Both the position numbers and the translations under genes were made by a program. Below the pieces are notes generated by a model that had not been told where the DNA came from, made no database searches, and saw nothing but the letters and a program-made list of their open reading frames with translations. A stretch of DNA of 64,000 bases, taken from contig WBMV01007712.1 in assembly GCA_013396655.1 (NCBI GenBank), forward strand, positions 248,001 to 312,000, given 5' to 3'. Positions 28,101 to 43,100 of the stretch are shown one piece after another. The number at the start of each line of letters is the position of its first letter. Positions within the stretch are counted from its first letter, which is position 1. Origin of the DNA: Campylorhamphus procurvoides (lineage: Eukaryota > Chordata > Aves > Passeriformes > Dendrocolaptidae).

Positions 28101-31100
28101 AGAATTTGCAACTACAGTCATCTATAACAAGTGGTTTTGCTAGGAGTAGAATAGGAGCAAAAGCTTGTTACCTGGTAAAGCAAGAGAATACTAAAAGTAG
28201 AGTAGTGCTATATCTAAACTACCCCCTTCAAAAGTGCCTGAAGGAGAATAGTCTTCAACAGTTTTAAGTGCTGTTTGCAAGTGACTTTATATCTTGACAA
28301 GTTGACTCAACATATTTTAGGGTTTCTAGGATCCTATATAAAAAATACTATGCTCCCTGTACAGTCAGTAGAAGTATCACACAATAAACTTTTCAGCCAT
28401 TTATTATTGTTAGGGTATGTTGTTTAAAGATAATAAATTGGGTATTTTTATATTTTTTAATTTGAGGAAACACACAAAACCCCTTGTAAGGAAGTGGTGG
28501 TTTTTATCTTTGGATTCCTGAGCCTCAGGAAAGTGTCAAGGAAAAACAATTGCAAATGACATTGAAATGACTGCTAAAGATCTGCGTGGAACCTGACTGA
28601 AAACAGATTTGAACTATTATGGGGCTGGAGACTGTTTTGTTGTGGTTTTTTTTTTCCCCTAGAGGACTTTAGACAGTGAGCTTCAAATTGAGGTAGCTGT
28701 GATGAAGTTAACCAGAGATCTAAACCTCTGAAGTGTATTTGATAGTAAGAGATGGCTGAACGTGAAGAGATAAGTAAAATGATTCACTGCTAAGAAGTTT
28801 GTGGGTGTGTACAGACTTTTTTTTTTGTTTTAAGAATATGAAGTGCTGAGGAATAATGTCTGAATTCTTTCTTTCATTATTTGTTTACAGCACATGTGTG
28901 AGAGAATCTCATCATAAAGAATAACATGAATTGAATATATTTCCTTCCTCCTTCCCATTTAAAACACTTACATATGAACAGTGGGAGGCAGACTCTGAAG
29001 TCTAGAATTAGCCATTTATTTTGGCTACCAGTTTTTGAACTGTCATAGGTTAGTGATCCTCATGCATAATTAATGTGTTTTAATTTATCAAATTCTGTCA
29101 TTCAAAATGAGGCTACTAAGACTTCATGTTTAACTTGTTTATTTGAATTGGCTAAATATTTTAGGGCAATTGAGCAGTTGCAGGGAATGGGGAGAAATGC
29201 AGACATGAGTCAATACCTGTCAGTGATACGACATTGATAATGTGTGTTCACAGAGAAGTTGAAGGATATATTCACTTATCCCCCTGTTTCATGTGTAATT
29301 GAGGTTCTTATTTTGAGGTAAAGTAGGAAATTGATGATCTTTAGCAGTCAGAGACATGAGTGTTCAGATAGTTTTCCTAAACTATGTGCAAAAGGCAACT
29401 GCTGCTCAAGTGTAGTAATGGACCAGGTAACAACAAGGTCAAAAGCAAAGAAGCTTCTTTAATTTGTGCTTTCTTCCTTCTGTGCTGAAAGATGGATTTT
29501 TTTCCACAACTTAGAACTCAGTTCCTCAGTAACTTTAAAACTATAGTGCTGCTGCAGAGTCGATCCTTAGCCTGCTGTGACTGCATGAGGCTTATCACTG
29601 TATTTTTCATTTGCAGACCAGAAGGATTTCTCTGCAGAAACCTCTCTATTATAGTGATGGTTATTTCCCTTTTTAGAAAAACAAGCTGTAACAGTTCACT
29701 TCTTGAGACATGACCCCTTTTTTTTTTTTTTATACCATAGCTGTACTTGCTATATGGGTTTTTGCAAACATCAGTCTCAGACTGGTTTAGCTCATGTTTC
29801 TTCCTATTGCATTTCCATTTTTCTCAATTTGCATGTTATGCATATGAGATAGGCTGAATGTATGGTGAGAAGGATGGGATTTTGAAATGCATGACATCAT
29901 GACGGGATGTGATTTGACTAAATAATGAGAGGAATAAGTCTGACTGTGTGTTTACTGAATAGTTCAGTGTTACAGGTGTTGCTTAGAGGCATTTTTAGCT
30001 TTCCTAACAAAGAGACAGAAAGTATGTGAATTGTTAAGATGTCAGAATTGGTCTTTTCATGCTGTGGGTGTAAAAGTACAACAAATCATTAAGCTGCTCT
30101 TCAAATTGAATAACATAGCAAATGGTGAAGAGGAAGACAGGTTTTGCCTCATATTTACCTTTAAAATTAAGCTGTTTACCCACCTGCCTAGAGTGGAACC
30201 AGGAGCAAATATGAGTGAAGAGTATGTCATACTTCTTGTAGCATTTTAGCTGATTATACATTATACATAGTGGTTGTCAACATTTGGTGATTATTCAAAA
30301 ACCACTTAGTATTGAAGTCTTTGACAGGCTGTAAATTAGCACCTGAAGTACTTAAAAATTAACTGGTTTTCTAATGAAATATTGGAAAATGGATTAACTA
30401 AAAAAAAAGTCTGAGTGCATGATGCAAATTACCAAAACAGATGGATGTGAGGACTTTCAAAAGGCACAGATAATTTCTAGGTAAATAATCCCTTAAACAT
30501 CAAGCTATCACTGGTTTTTAATCATTCTTTTGTCTACTGCAAATATACAATTTCTATTACAAATGTTATTTCTGGTAAAGAGTGTTTCTGTCGGCTTTGC
30601 TTTCACTATTCAGAGGGAACAGGAGACTGGATCCAGATTGCTGTCTTCATTATGTATTTATGAGATGCTTTCTTGGCATTGCAAGCTGGACTGAGTAGTT
30701 CTCAAAGACTGATGTCCATAGTACACAAAAGAAACATTTACCACTCAGTGGATTTTATCTGCCCCACTGAGAATGTTGTTGTCATTCAGCATCAAGATGC
30801 ATCCAAGCCTCTGTTTCAGAATCCAAATACACTATTGTTCAAGGCGTTTGGAAGTTCTGAATCTGCTTACTGGGATGTAGAGCACCTCCAGTTCAACAAG
30901 CTCAGTAAATATCATGACTTGAGGTGGCTTTTATCATGTTTGTGTTTTTATTGTTTAAGAACTTTACCAGGTTTAACTGTAATGCTGATGCAAAAAAATC
31001 ATGTCTGTCTTCTAATATGCTGTAGTGTATTCCACCTCTCTCAGGACACCTGACTTTATTTTTAGTTTGCTAGACTTGTAAATTTTGGAATAGAATTCAG

Positions 31101-34100
31101 TTGTTCAGCTACTTCCTTATCTTGATGTGAGATAAATTCATAAGTCATTCTTTCTGTTGGATAGTGGGACACAGTTCTAGATAAGGAGTATCATAGGTGT
31201 GTCCCACTTTGGTATTTTGTGAAGAAGCAGAAAGCAATGGTCTGAGGTCCCAAAGGCTGTTGTTATGGTTTATTTTAGCAATCTGAGCTTTCAGCTGAGG
31301 AGCGACCAGAAAGGCTTGGAGCTGCCCAACAGCACAGAAGGAAGGTGGCATCTCTGAACAAGCAGATTGTGCAAAAAACCAAACTCCTGGAAGAGGTAAG
31401 TATTATGTGTGTAATAAAGAAGAAAACTTTGATAAATGTGGTTGATCACAAAGTTGTTGCCATCCAGAATAGATTTGCAAGCTATCCTCTGTAGCAGCAA
31501 TTTGTCATGCTGAACATTCATTTCGGCATCTCTGAATGTCTTGCTTGCACATTTATTACGAAGACAATGTAGCTGGTTTTATATTAAAAAATTGTGTAGC
31601 TCTGTCTGTGAGGAGGGGGCTGGCAAATCAAAACATGCCTCTTCTTATTTTCGTGCCTCTCAGGGAAAAACAGAGAATCACCATTTGATTTGTTAGCTAT
31701 AGTGTTGAATGGGCTGTTTTCACAGTTCCAAGAAGCAATTTAGGAATTTACTCCAAAATATGTTATAAATTGCTTTTATCACTTCCTGTCCTTTATATGA
31801 GCCAGTTTGTCTCACCAAGATGGGGTTTGTGCTTGTTTGTTTGGGGATGTTTTTGCAAGTTACTATTTGGTTCACATTTTCACTTTTTTTTTAGGAAGGC
31901 AAAGGCTCTTGAATTTGTGAGTGATGTTTTGTTCATATCTGTAACTAAGGGCAAGAACTGCAATTCCTCTGTTTCTACCTACATATGCTATTGCCACTTA
32001 AACACAGAAAAGTGGAAAAGCTATGCCATTACTGAAGTGCTGCTTTTAATTATGCATACTGCTGTAATCAGCACCATCTTTAGCTCGCAGAATCTGATGA
32101 AAACAGACTGCATCAGAGTCAGTAATTGGAAGAGCTTGCCAAAAAGAAAATAGTACTAGATGAAAATTTTTGCTGATGACTCCTGTGGGTGATGCTCTGT
32201 CAAGTAAAGCACTGCTCCAGCACCTCCATCTGTTTTTTTGTTTTGTTTTGCTCTGCTCTTGTCAGTAACATCTTAACCTTACATCTTAACTGGTTTTACC
32301 TCTTAAATGTTGGGGTTGCAGGAGCTCCAAAAGACAGGAGTCTGCATGGGACGTTGTATGAGACAGTGTTACGTGCTGTCTTACAAACAACAGAGGTAAA
32401 AGAAGGGTAGGTTGGAAATCCTTGCCCTCTATGGGATAACTGTGGAAGCGATGGATTCTAAACCTTCCTGCTCAGCCACTTACTAGACCTAAGTTATTTA
32501 TTTCTAAAATTGGAGTAAAATAGTCTCTAACAGTGCAATGGTTTCTTTTATTTAAAGGATATTTATCCCTTTAAGGCTTAAATCTCCTTCCAGTAAAGCA
32601 TATGCTGTGAAACATTTCTTGAAGTCTCTGACCAGCATTCAAATAATGCTAAGTTTGTACAACTACAGAAATAAAACTTATGCACAAAACATTGGAAAGG
32701 CTAATTGCCTCTCCTGTTCTTTATTTTTCTCATCTTTTTCCCAACTTTATAAAAAGTTTTATGAAGAACCAGGGCAGGTTCTTGATTTAATTTGTTGGAA
32801 AAAAGGAATTTTGAAGGATAGAGTGTCACAGTGTTTTGACTGGTCAATATTAGAATGCGTTTCCTCTGGAACATGGCAAACTAGTTTTGTTCTTAAACTG
32901 ATGCATTTCTGTTTGTATTGCCTTCTGAAATGGCCATCTGTTAGAAACACCATGTTTTTTTCATTGCAATAACACAAATTATTGTTTTTACTGTATCTTG
33001 AATGCAAACCATGTCCATTGCAATTCCTCTCCATTCTAGAGGGAAATATTAGAGAGTATTATAATATACTATAATTACAATTGTGTTATTTTATATACTG
33101 AAATCAGATACACTTTTTTTTTTAGCTTGAGTTTATATGCTTTTAACACTTTGGTAGTATGAATTTGTCATGTCTGCTTATGTCAAACATATCTGGTGGA
33201 TTGTCAGGATGATGGCTCTTAGAAAAAAAAGTATTGACACCACCTAGCATTTAAACACAGACTGAAGTGTCAGGACTTCAGAGTCATAGTAGGGATTTAC
33301 AGGCAATTAAATCCTGGTGAATTCCCTTGTTGGACTGAAGTTGCTTCCTGAAGTAGAAACACAAATGACAGAATGAGATATTTGGAGTTTTAGAAGTCAG
33401 GAAGGAGGATGTTCAGCCTATTCTGAGTCACTGCAGTACATTTTTGTCACACTTTAACTCTCCTTTTAAACCACAAAGGCTGTAAGGCACATACATGTGA
33501 ATGGACATAGAGATGTGGTGTGTGTATATTGCAGAATGGAGACAGATGCAGGCACTGGCAGCATCTGCTCTGAGCAAACCCCTTCCAAGTAAGAAGCTTT
33601 ATTGTCATAACTGGCAATGGTGTAGCTGTAACCGTCCTATTATAAAAGAGAGCAGGTTGGCTCAGGTTTAATTGTGTTCTAGTACAAATCTACAGATTTT
33701 GATTGTGTCCAACAGGTCACAACCAGTTTTTCTCCAGTCAATATGTAGTCATACTGGAGCCATGCTCAGTTTGAGGGTGTGTATGCTCTAGAACACTGCA
33801 TTGCCCTTGCATTTCCATGTGGGCAGTTAGCTCAGGCTTAATTTTGGGGAGCACAGCCTGGGTACAGTTGTGTAGGAGGAGTGCCATTAGGAGATGGCAA
33901 CAGCTAGCTCAGGTTTCAAAAGGCGAACTTGTGCACTAGCACAGCTCCCCAGCCGTGCTGTTCCCTTCATCTTTCTTCCCTGGTTGGGCAGTAAGAGAGG
34001 CTGGTAAGTGAGCCCAGCAGTCGTGGGTGGCTTTTGCAGCTCTCCTGTGTTGTGCAGTTAAGACTGGGAAAGCAGAAAGGATCCATCAAAGTCTGTATGC

Positions 34101-37100
34101 AGCCTCAGTGACTGATAGATTCAAAAGCATTTTCTCTGTAGCAGATGACTCTGACTTTGCTTGTTTTCCATATACTGCTGAGAAGCAGAAAGCAGTTCAG
34201 GGTGGGGAGGAAACCTTGTTGTAAACCACACAAAATTGGTAGAGGTCTTAATTCATTACAGATCTCTCTGAACTGCCAGACAAACTTCACAATTCACCGG
34301 AGAACTTAGTTATTTCCTAAGTCTGTTTCCAGGCATTTTAACAATTGAGGAGCCTTTAATTCTGTGTAGCTTGTTTTCAGTACTTAACGGTCTCTGCTGT
34401 TTTTATACAGGGAATAAAATGTACTGACAGCTGTTAGCCAAATATAATCCTTTTATCACTTGAGTAAAGTAAAAATTTCCTGGCTGAATTTCTTTTGCTA
34501 CTTGCCAACGGCAGTGTTTGAAATCAGTGACAGTCAAGACCCCACCTTTTAAAAAGTGTTTATGGAGTTCTGGCTTCAATGCTGCAATAAGTTGTGGCAA
34601 GATTTCACATAACAGGTAGTTCTTTAATCTTTATGTCAGTTTTCATGAGATGTGGACTGCAGGCTTAAATTTTTTTCAAATAGTTAGAATTCAGTCTATT
34701 GGTGAATTATTGGTGAAAACAAAACCAATGAAAAATCTTTTTTCTTTTTCATAAGTCTGACTTTGGAAGGGAATGATTGGAACATTAAGTCACAGTTCTG
34801 TGTTTTGAACAGCAAACTAAATCAGCATGAAAGGGAGTGTAACAGAGCTACATGTGTTTTTTTTGTTTGCTCACTTCTGCTCCACTTTTGTAACCCATGT
34901 CCCATTTTTGTTGTTACTATTTGCAATTTTATCTTAAATCATAAGGACCTTAAAGAAGGATGTTCTTCTAAAATTAGCCTCTGAAAATTATTACTGGTGT
35001 AAAATCCAGTGGCATTTTTCTAACTGCCTTCTTATTAGACTTTCTATAGTTACACAAAAGAAAACCATAAACTATGTTGCTTATTTGGTATGGACGTGTC
35101 TGTAGTTTGGTGCCATGCTGCTTCTGTGCAAGTCTTGAATTACCCTGACTTATTTGGAGAAGTCCAATATGGGACTTTCTTGTTAACCTGGTGTGAAACT
35201 AGGCCAGTATAACCAGACTAAATAATTCTGAGCAGTTTAGCAGAGATTTTGTCCAACAATTTGCCATTCTGTTGCAATATACTTTGTAAAAGCTGTTGTT
35301 CTGGGATTTAATACATCTAGGTGGTCAGGTGGTAAATGTTACTGTCATTAATTAAATATTCAATGAGAATTCTTGCAATCAAATGCTCTTGAAGTAGCTG
35401 ACAAGAAAAGACAATGTTTCTGATGGTTGGCCTGTTGTTTAATAGACACCCATTATGAACAGCTCAAATATTGCTCTTCTGCATTGCAGGTGTAATTAGT
35501 GTGAATATAGAATCAAAATTTTTTCTTTCTCTTTCATAACAGCTGCAAGCTAAGTGTACTGATCTGCAGGCACAATGTACCGAAGCAAAAAAGACATTGG
35601 CTGAGGTAATATTTGTTTTCCTGTGTGCTGTTTGTAGCTGAAACATTTTTGAGAAGTTCTGTATGTAGAGGAATGTATTAAATAGTGAATGGGTTTGCCA
35701 GCTTGACTGACTGATCCCATGGTGTGGGAAAGCTAAGTAGCATAACTCATGTGTGGAAACATTTTAATTTATTATTGATTGCAACCCGTAGATTAAGAGC
35801 TACAGTGAAAAGCTGGACAAGGAATTGGCAGCCTTAGAAACAATAGAATCCCAGGCAGATTCTAGGTAAGTTTCTTCCTTTATGGCCTTTGAAATTCTGA
35901 AAAATAATGATTTAAAAATGAATCATTTAGTGTTTCTTGCTTTGTCAACCTAAACAAATAACTAAAGTTTAAAAATTAAATATTCTCCAGCTTGCTTTCC
36001 CAAGACAGGAAAACGTTACCATAGTATTCAGTCAAAATGAAAAGTGTCAGTCTGTAGTTCAAAATAACTGTAGGTGTTTAAAGCAGAAGAACCCTAGACA
36101 CACTTGACAAGTAGATGAGGCCTTCTTGAATTATTTTGTTCATATTTGAAGCCTTCATCTCACATAAATAGGAGTCTCTCAAAACTTCCACAGTAATGAG
36201 GTTTAAAACAGCACAGCTGTCAAAGTACTTAATGTAATACTGCATCTTTATTTTGGCCTTGGTATATCAGTGGTGATATTTGGGGTTTTAATATACCCAG
36301 ATTTTATTAGAAATTTATTTAGAACTAAGCTTGTTTTAATATATGTTAATTCTCCACCTGTTTAATTAGAAACTAAAACTCTAATATGGTTTACTGGATC
36401 TTCAAATTTAGTGTATTACAGAGTCTGCGAGCACTGGTGGCCATGAATGAAAACCTAAAAAGCCAGGAGCAAGAGTTCAAAGCACATTGTAGGGTAAGTT
36501 CCAGTGTCTCATGTAAGGATTTATTTAAAACTTGGTAAATTAGCATTATATTGTTACTGTCTATCAGCTGTCCCTCGCCCCATGTTTTGGTAGGTCCAGG
36601 TTTATGCTGAATATTGCCACTACTTGTTTTGCAGCAGAATTGTGGGCAGTTTCCCATTTATGCAGTGTATCATATCTGCAACAAGGCTGATGACCAAGAG
36701 GGTTGCAACTGGATTAACCAGAAGGACTTGCCCCCTGCCCTGAGGCAGGGAGGGCTAAGAAAGGGCTGCCAGGGCATCCAAGTTTGTGTGGCCGTCCTGA
36801 ATACAGAGCAGTTTTTAGATACCAGATCTGCCTTGTGCTGGTGACAGCTGTGGCCCTTGTGGCTCTTCTGCTCATCGCCATTTTGCTGAGAGCAAGCTGG
36901 GGTGGGCTGACAGGGACTCTAAAATGTAAGTTCAAGGTTGGGCTGTACTAGATACCCACCTGTGCTAGTCACAGCCTGAAATGGGTCGTCTCTTCCTGGT
37001 AATGCAGCCAACATGACCTGAGGAGAGCCACAGTGCCAAAGAGGAGGGGTCATCAAGGCCCCTACCTGTGGAGCAACCCACTGAAAGAGATAAGACTGAG

Positions 37101-40100
37101 GTGGAGCTATTTCAGTTTTCAGAGCATATTTCAGTTTTACTGCAAAATTGCTGGTTCACTCTCCTGTTTACTGCTGTGTTTATGAACACAGAAATATGAT
37201 CAGAGAAAAGTGTTTTCATTTCCTTCTATTCAAGCAATAGCGGATGGAATGTAATAGAATGAAAAGAAGTAAATTGTGCCCTAAGCCCTCACTGAACATA
37301 AAACCTCCTTTTCCCATACATATTCCTTTGGAAAGCTCTAAAAGATTGTAATGGAAACTTTCTTACAAGTGACTGTAGGTTAATTCATTTCTACAAATGC
37401 CATATGGTACAGTCGCATGTCACTGCTGTTATTGTAATACTGTTTTACTTCTTCAGCTTCATTTTCCATGTCACTCATTAGCTGTCTTAGCTGGATCTAG
37501 TATATTGGCAAGTAAAATAAATCTGTTTCTGTGTTTGATAAAAGCAGACAGTTTAATGCAATAAGTATTAATTGGTGCCATACCCTTAAGAAGAGAATGC
37601 TGTTTAATCTTCCAAATTTAAATACAGAGTGTGTCATCAGCTCTGCAATTTTGTTAGAAGTGTAGGTTGTCAAGATCCCTTCTCTTCCTGTTAATAGGTC
37701 TCATTTAAAAGCCACGTCAATTTCTGTTTATTTTAAAGGAAGAAATGGAAAGACTTCAACAATGTATTGAGAATTTGAAAGCTGAAGCAGCAGAAGATGG
37801 GGAGGAACAGGTAATAGCAAATGTATAAGTTTTTATTTCCAGTTTTTGTTTTGGAATGTTGGTTTAGGTACTTTCGACTTTTGGGACTTTATTGTAAGCA
37901 TTAAAGTATCTGTGGAAATGTCTGAAAAATTCCATATCCACCTTGCAAAGCCACAGCTCAGGCTAATAAACCTAGAAATACACCATTCTAAAAATAGCTG
38001 TAGCATTCTTGGTTATTCTTGCAGAATCCATGGGGCTCTCTACTTCGAGATGCTTTTGTGCATCTTCATTCTCCTGTGCATTGTTTCTTTCATTGTAGTA
38101 CCAGAGAATAATCTCTGAGGTGCATACCTTTGACAAAAACAGCTCCTCCTCAGAAAGCATGTTTGGCTTGGTTGTTTTTTTCTTAGAAGTGGTTTTATTT
38201 GAAGGATGAAAGCACAAGTTTTCAGTGGCTCAGTGCATTGCATGCCATGAGCAGCTGTCAGAAGTTGGGCTTCAACACAAGTGCATCCAGACTGATGGCA
38301 ATGAATAATGAATGAACAGAAAAGGACAAGCTTGAATGACTTGCATTTTCAGTGGGTAAACATTTGATACATTCATGGCTCTAAGATGAGGTAGATTAGA
38401 AGTTCCATGATGCTGCTGTCCTCCTGAACACAACATGAAAAAAATTAAAAAGTAAATCTAAATCTTAAACTTTTTTTTAACAAGAAAAAATTACCTTGAA
38501 GTCCGTATTCCAGGAAATCTCTAATGTATGTCAGAGGGCTTATATTCTGTCCTGGTGCCTTGTTTATTTTTAAACCCACCACTGGACAACACTCAGACAA
38601 GGGGTATGGACAATCTTCACATTTGTATCTTTATTTAAAGTGTGACTCCTGTAAAGCAGTACAAAAACTACTGACAAAGGTTAAACTGCAATATCAAAAG
38701 TTCAGAGCTAGCTAAATGGAATTGCTTCCAGTGGATGGGTCAGGTTTTTAACACAGATTATGAATTATTGTTAAGAAAAACAACTAAAACAATAAATGGT
38801 GATGTGGGAGCCATTAAATGGAAGATAGACAAAACCAGAAAACAAATGCAGTCTGCCCATTTTTTGCACTGCAGCTCTCACATGCTACTGTAATACACAA
38901 TTGTTTTGGGTTCTCAAATTCTAGGAGCCAAATAAAATTATAGAAGAGCAGTACCAAGCTGAGAAAGAGAAACTACAAAAGATCCGGCTGCTACTGGTGA
39001 GTAACTCTTTGTAAATTTACTTGTACAAAATTGTTGACATTTTTCTTATCTTGTAACTTCTAATACTTCTCTTTGTTGTTCTAATTTTAACAAGTTTTTC
39101 TGCCACAAATCAATTAAAAAAAAATTGATCCTCAGCCAATGCTTTTCTTTTTTAAAATAAATTATTTAGTAACAAAATATTGCTGGTGGGGGGGCTTCAT
39201 CCATTATAAGAAGAGAACAAGAAGAGGCTTTGTTTTCTCCCCTCCTAACTTTCTATTCAGGCTCGAAGAAACAGAGAAATAGCCATTTTACAACGCAAGA
39301 TTGATGAAGTACCCAGCCGAGCTGAGCTAACACAGTATCAGAAGAGATTTATTGAACTTTACAGTCAGGGTATGTATATCAAGCAGGAACATCCTGCTGA
39401 AGGCTAAAGCCCTGAAAGGAGGGCAATTGCATTTGGAGCATATGGCATGTAACAACAGTACTTACTAATTTTGTGGTATTTTCAGGGTCTTTTGATACTC
39501 GTGTTCTACACTGTATTTTCAAGGTTTTATAAGCTGGGCTTCAAGAATTTTTCTGAGGGAGAATTTTTCCTTCCTGTTGTAAATTTTGTCTGCGCAGGTT
39601 CTGTCATTTAAGTTAATGACCATTGTCTTTAGAAGTCTTTAATTTGCCATGTACAAATGAGGTTGCTGTAAGTTTGGGTCGTGTTTAATTTATTTGCCTT
39701 ACCATTAGATTCCTTTCATCTTGTTCAAAGATACGAAATATCTGGTTCTTAACCAAACTATGTCAAGAACTACAAAGAAAAGACACTCTCTTCAACGGGT
39801 TGTTTTCTTCTTTTTGATTAGTAAAATCCTGCAGTATCTTGGTAGGAGCAGAGTGCAAATTGTCTTCAGCTTCCACAATCAGACATTATAAAACTGGGAA
39901 ATGTGCTCAGCTGAATTTTTGGATAGGGGCGTGTTTGCTGTGCATGGAACAGGCAAATGGAATAAAATTTCAAAGTTGTGTCATTGAACTGATAACAGAT
40001 CAGTAAGCTTACTGGTGTATATTTGACTAGCTTGTGTATTAGCATAAATTAAGTCTCTACCAAGAAGAATTAGCTAATGTTTTAAATCTATTCTGTAGTT

Positions 40101-43100
40101 ATTAAATATGTGTGTGAACCAAGTTGTTTAGGGTGGAGCAGTTCCAGTGTGGTTATCTGTGATCCAAATCCCTTGCCCTGGGGAGGCATCTCTAATGATA
40201 TAGTTGTGTGCTGTCTTCCATGTGTGTTACCTAACTCAGCACATGGAATAGATGTGAGTACAAACCTAGTACTTCTTCCCCCCTCTTTGCTGTGCCATGC
40301 AGTGTGTTTAATCAGGTCCAGCTACAAAGAACTTTGTTGTCTTGGGTTAATTCAAACAGTCTCTGGTCAGAGCACTACCTGCTCAGATTATGGAGCTTCA
40401 TTTATTCATGAAGTGCCAGAAAGATTAGGATCAAAGAGACTTGTGCAGCTTTGGGTGTAGATTTAAGACGCTTTGAATTTCATGGGACTCTGTTTTCTGT
40501 AGTACAAAGCATGTGTAGTAACTCAGGATAGCACCCTGCTTAGTCATGGTTGGGAACCTGTGTTGTACAGGCTAAGCTTCTGAAAAAATAAGATGAAGGT
40601 CTCTAGCCAGTCTTTCTGTGAATTGTGGTAATGTTAGATGTATTTAAAGGCTTTTCATTTAGCCAGGTTCAGGTGACCTTCAGAGGTGACTTTGATCCAA
40701 GGAGTGTTGGACAAGAGTCTTCAATGATGACTTAGCACCTTTAGTGATTTTTTTGTATTAGAATGTTTTTCAGTTACAGTGTTCAGGGCTTTATTTTTGA
40801 CCTAGCTGAGCCTCTTCCATGGAAAACATTAAGCCGAAGCTTCAAGAGAATTAATGAGCCATTTGGCTCCTTCGTCCTCTTCTCCTTTGTCTCTCTTACC
40901 TTATGTGGGTTCTGGTGTGTGCCCATAAGGCTCCACAGCTTGACACAACTTTCTAACCCAGTGGAAATCTTGAAACATTTTTTGAGTTGGTATATGGAAT
41001 CGATAAAAGATCTGTGACTACCAGAGCTGCTGCAAGAACAGAAAGAGCTGCATGAAGGAAAAGGTTTGGGAAAGGCCTCTTCCATTTGGCAGCAGGTCTG
41101 CAAAACCCAAACTAAGAGACCACACCTGACATAAGCCTGTTGCCTGTGTTCATACAGCTTCTAAAGCTGCAGCATGATTTTAGCTTTTGGAAAAATCTTT
41201 GTGGAACACACTGAACAGTCCTTACTAATTTGTCAACCTGTGCCAGGCTTTTCTGATTTCCTCAGTGTTTTCAGGCTCCTGGTTCTCATTGTGTTCCTCG
41301 AGGCTGCCTCATGAGCAGAACATGTGTCAAATTTGTACTGTGACACTGAGAAAGCTCTTTGGTCCCAGACATCTACTGCAGAAGTAGCTACTGCTGGACT
41401 TCTGTCGCTAAGGGATGTAACTTTGAGCTGTAAGTTGCTCTTGGACTTCAGCTGGAGAAGAGAATTATACAAATCAAAAGTTGGATTTTTTTTTTTTAAA
41501 CTTTGAAAGATCAGTGACTTTGTGCTGTGGAAGGGAGGTCAAAAAATGCTTCTGTTCAGGAGCTTAGTCCAGTATATCAGTTTCATAAAGGTTTTCTTTA
41601 AGGATGGCAACTGTTTAGCCATTACAGTATGATGTAAGGAGCATGATTTCACCAAGGTTTATGTTTTTTAACCCATGCATTTTTTTCCAGGTTCTGGTAT
41701 TCTAGACAGGGCTTAATATATCAATGATTTTTGCTGACTGTCCTTCTGTGTTGATTTCTTTCCTTGGGAATCACAAATATCTTGGGTTTCCTTAGGCATT
41801 GAAGAACTAAAGAATAGAAGAGCACTCAGCAGATTTGAGTATCAGTCATCATCTTGTTGGCCCAAAGGGAAGGGATGGCTGAGCCTTACCTTCCCCACCA
41901 AAATTTCCTGTAATCACCTAAACCAGAAATATTCAGTTCTATCATCATAAAGAGATTGTAAGAAGATAAAAACGGCTTTAACACAGCAAAAGCTTTGTTG
42001 GTCACCTTGCACCTGTGTAGCTGGAAATACATAGTCTAATGCTCTTTATTTCCACACAGTACAAAGAGATTATCTGTTCCTCCCTGTCCCTGCCCAGCCT
42101 GTGCCACTCTACCACCACAGCTATGCCAGGGCCACTGTGAGCAGCACAGGACCCTATGTGGTGTAAGGGCTTGTGAAGGAAGGATGGACAGGCTGATGGT
42201 GCCAACATATGTTGGCATAAAGGACTGTAAGCATTTGAGGCTTAATTTAGGCACTGAGCTGTGTTGTTATAAAAGATGATAGCTGGAAACCCTGCTGAGA
42301 TTTACATGCAGAGGGAACATCCTTCCAAAGTGTATTAAAGAGTGTGTTCCATTATTGATAGTGGAAAGTATGTTCTAGAAAGCCTATGAAGTATTTTTAC
42401 AGATTCCATTTCACCTCATATTCTTTTATTATTCTACTCCTTTTTTTGTTTGCAGTCTCAGCAACTCACAAAGAAACGAAGCAGTTTTTTACTCTTTATA
42501 ATACACTGGATGATAAGAAGGTATATTTGGAAAAGGAGGTAAGAATTTTTTTTTTCCATTTTCTAAATATTCAGTCTGTGGAGGAGATAAAAGTTTTTAC
42601 TCAGCTTTCTCCATATTCAGTCTTGTCAGACCAGAGTTACCAGTCTTTGTAAATAAAAATGAAACAACTGATTCATAAGAATATTTCTAATCTGGGAGGG
42701 GAAGTGGTCTGTGGTGCAAAAGAGTCACTGTTAGTACACATGTTTAAACCACTTGTGTTCACAAGATTAGAAAACATTTCTGTCATGTTATCACAGGACC
42801 AAATTACCCTCTTTTTCACTTTTTGGTCAGTATCTTTTTATTATGAACCAATGCAGTCAGTAACTTTGGAGAGCAAATTCCAGCTGCTGCCAGCAATATC
42901 GGAGTTAGTTCTCAGGATCTGAGCCTGCCCACACTGAAGTTGCTGGTGATTTTACTGGATCAGAACAGTTCATGGAAATGACTTTTTTGTCTCTCCCTGC
43001 TATATATATACTCACCTCTTTTTTGGGCATAACTTAAATGAGTGATTTCAGTTTTCTTTTTTTGCAATGGCAAAACATCTGATTTCAATAAAGATAGAGA

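Noticed and set aside
30673..32972. Open frames of about 121-127 codons on the + strand in introns 11 and 12
   Set aside because: They surround or precede exon 12 without continuing its frame and show no conserved motif; chance frames in long introns.
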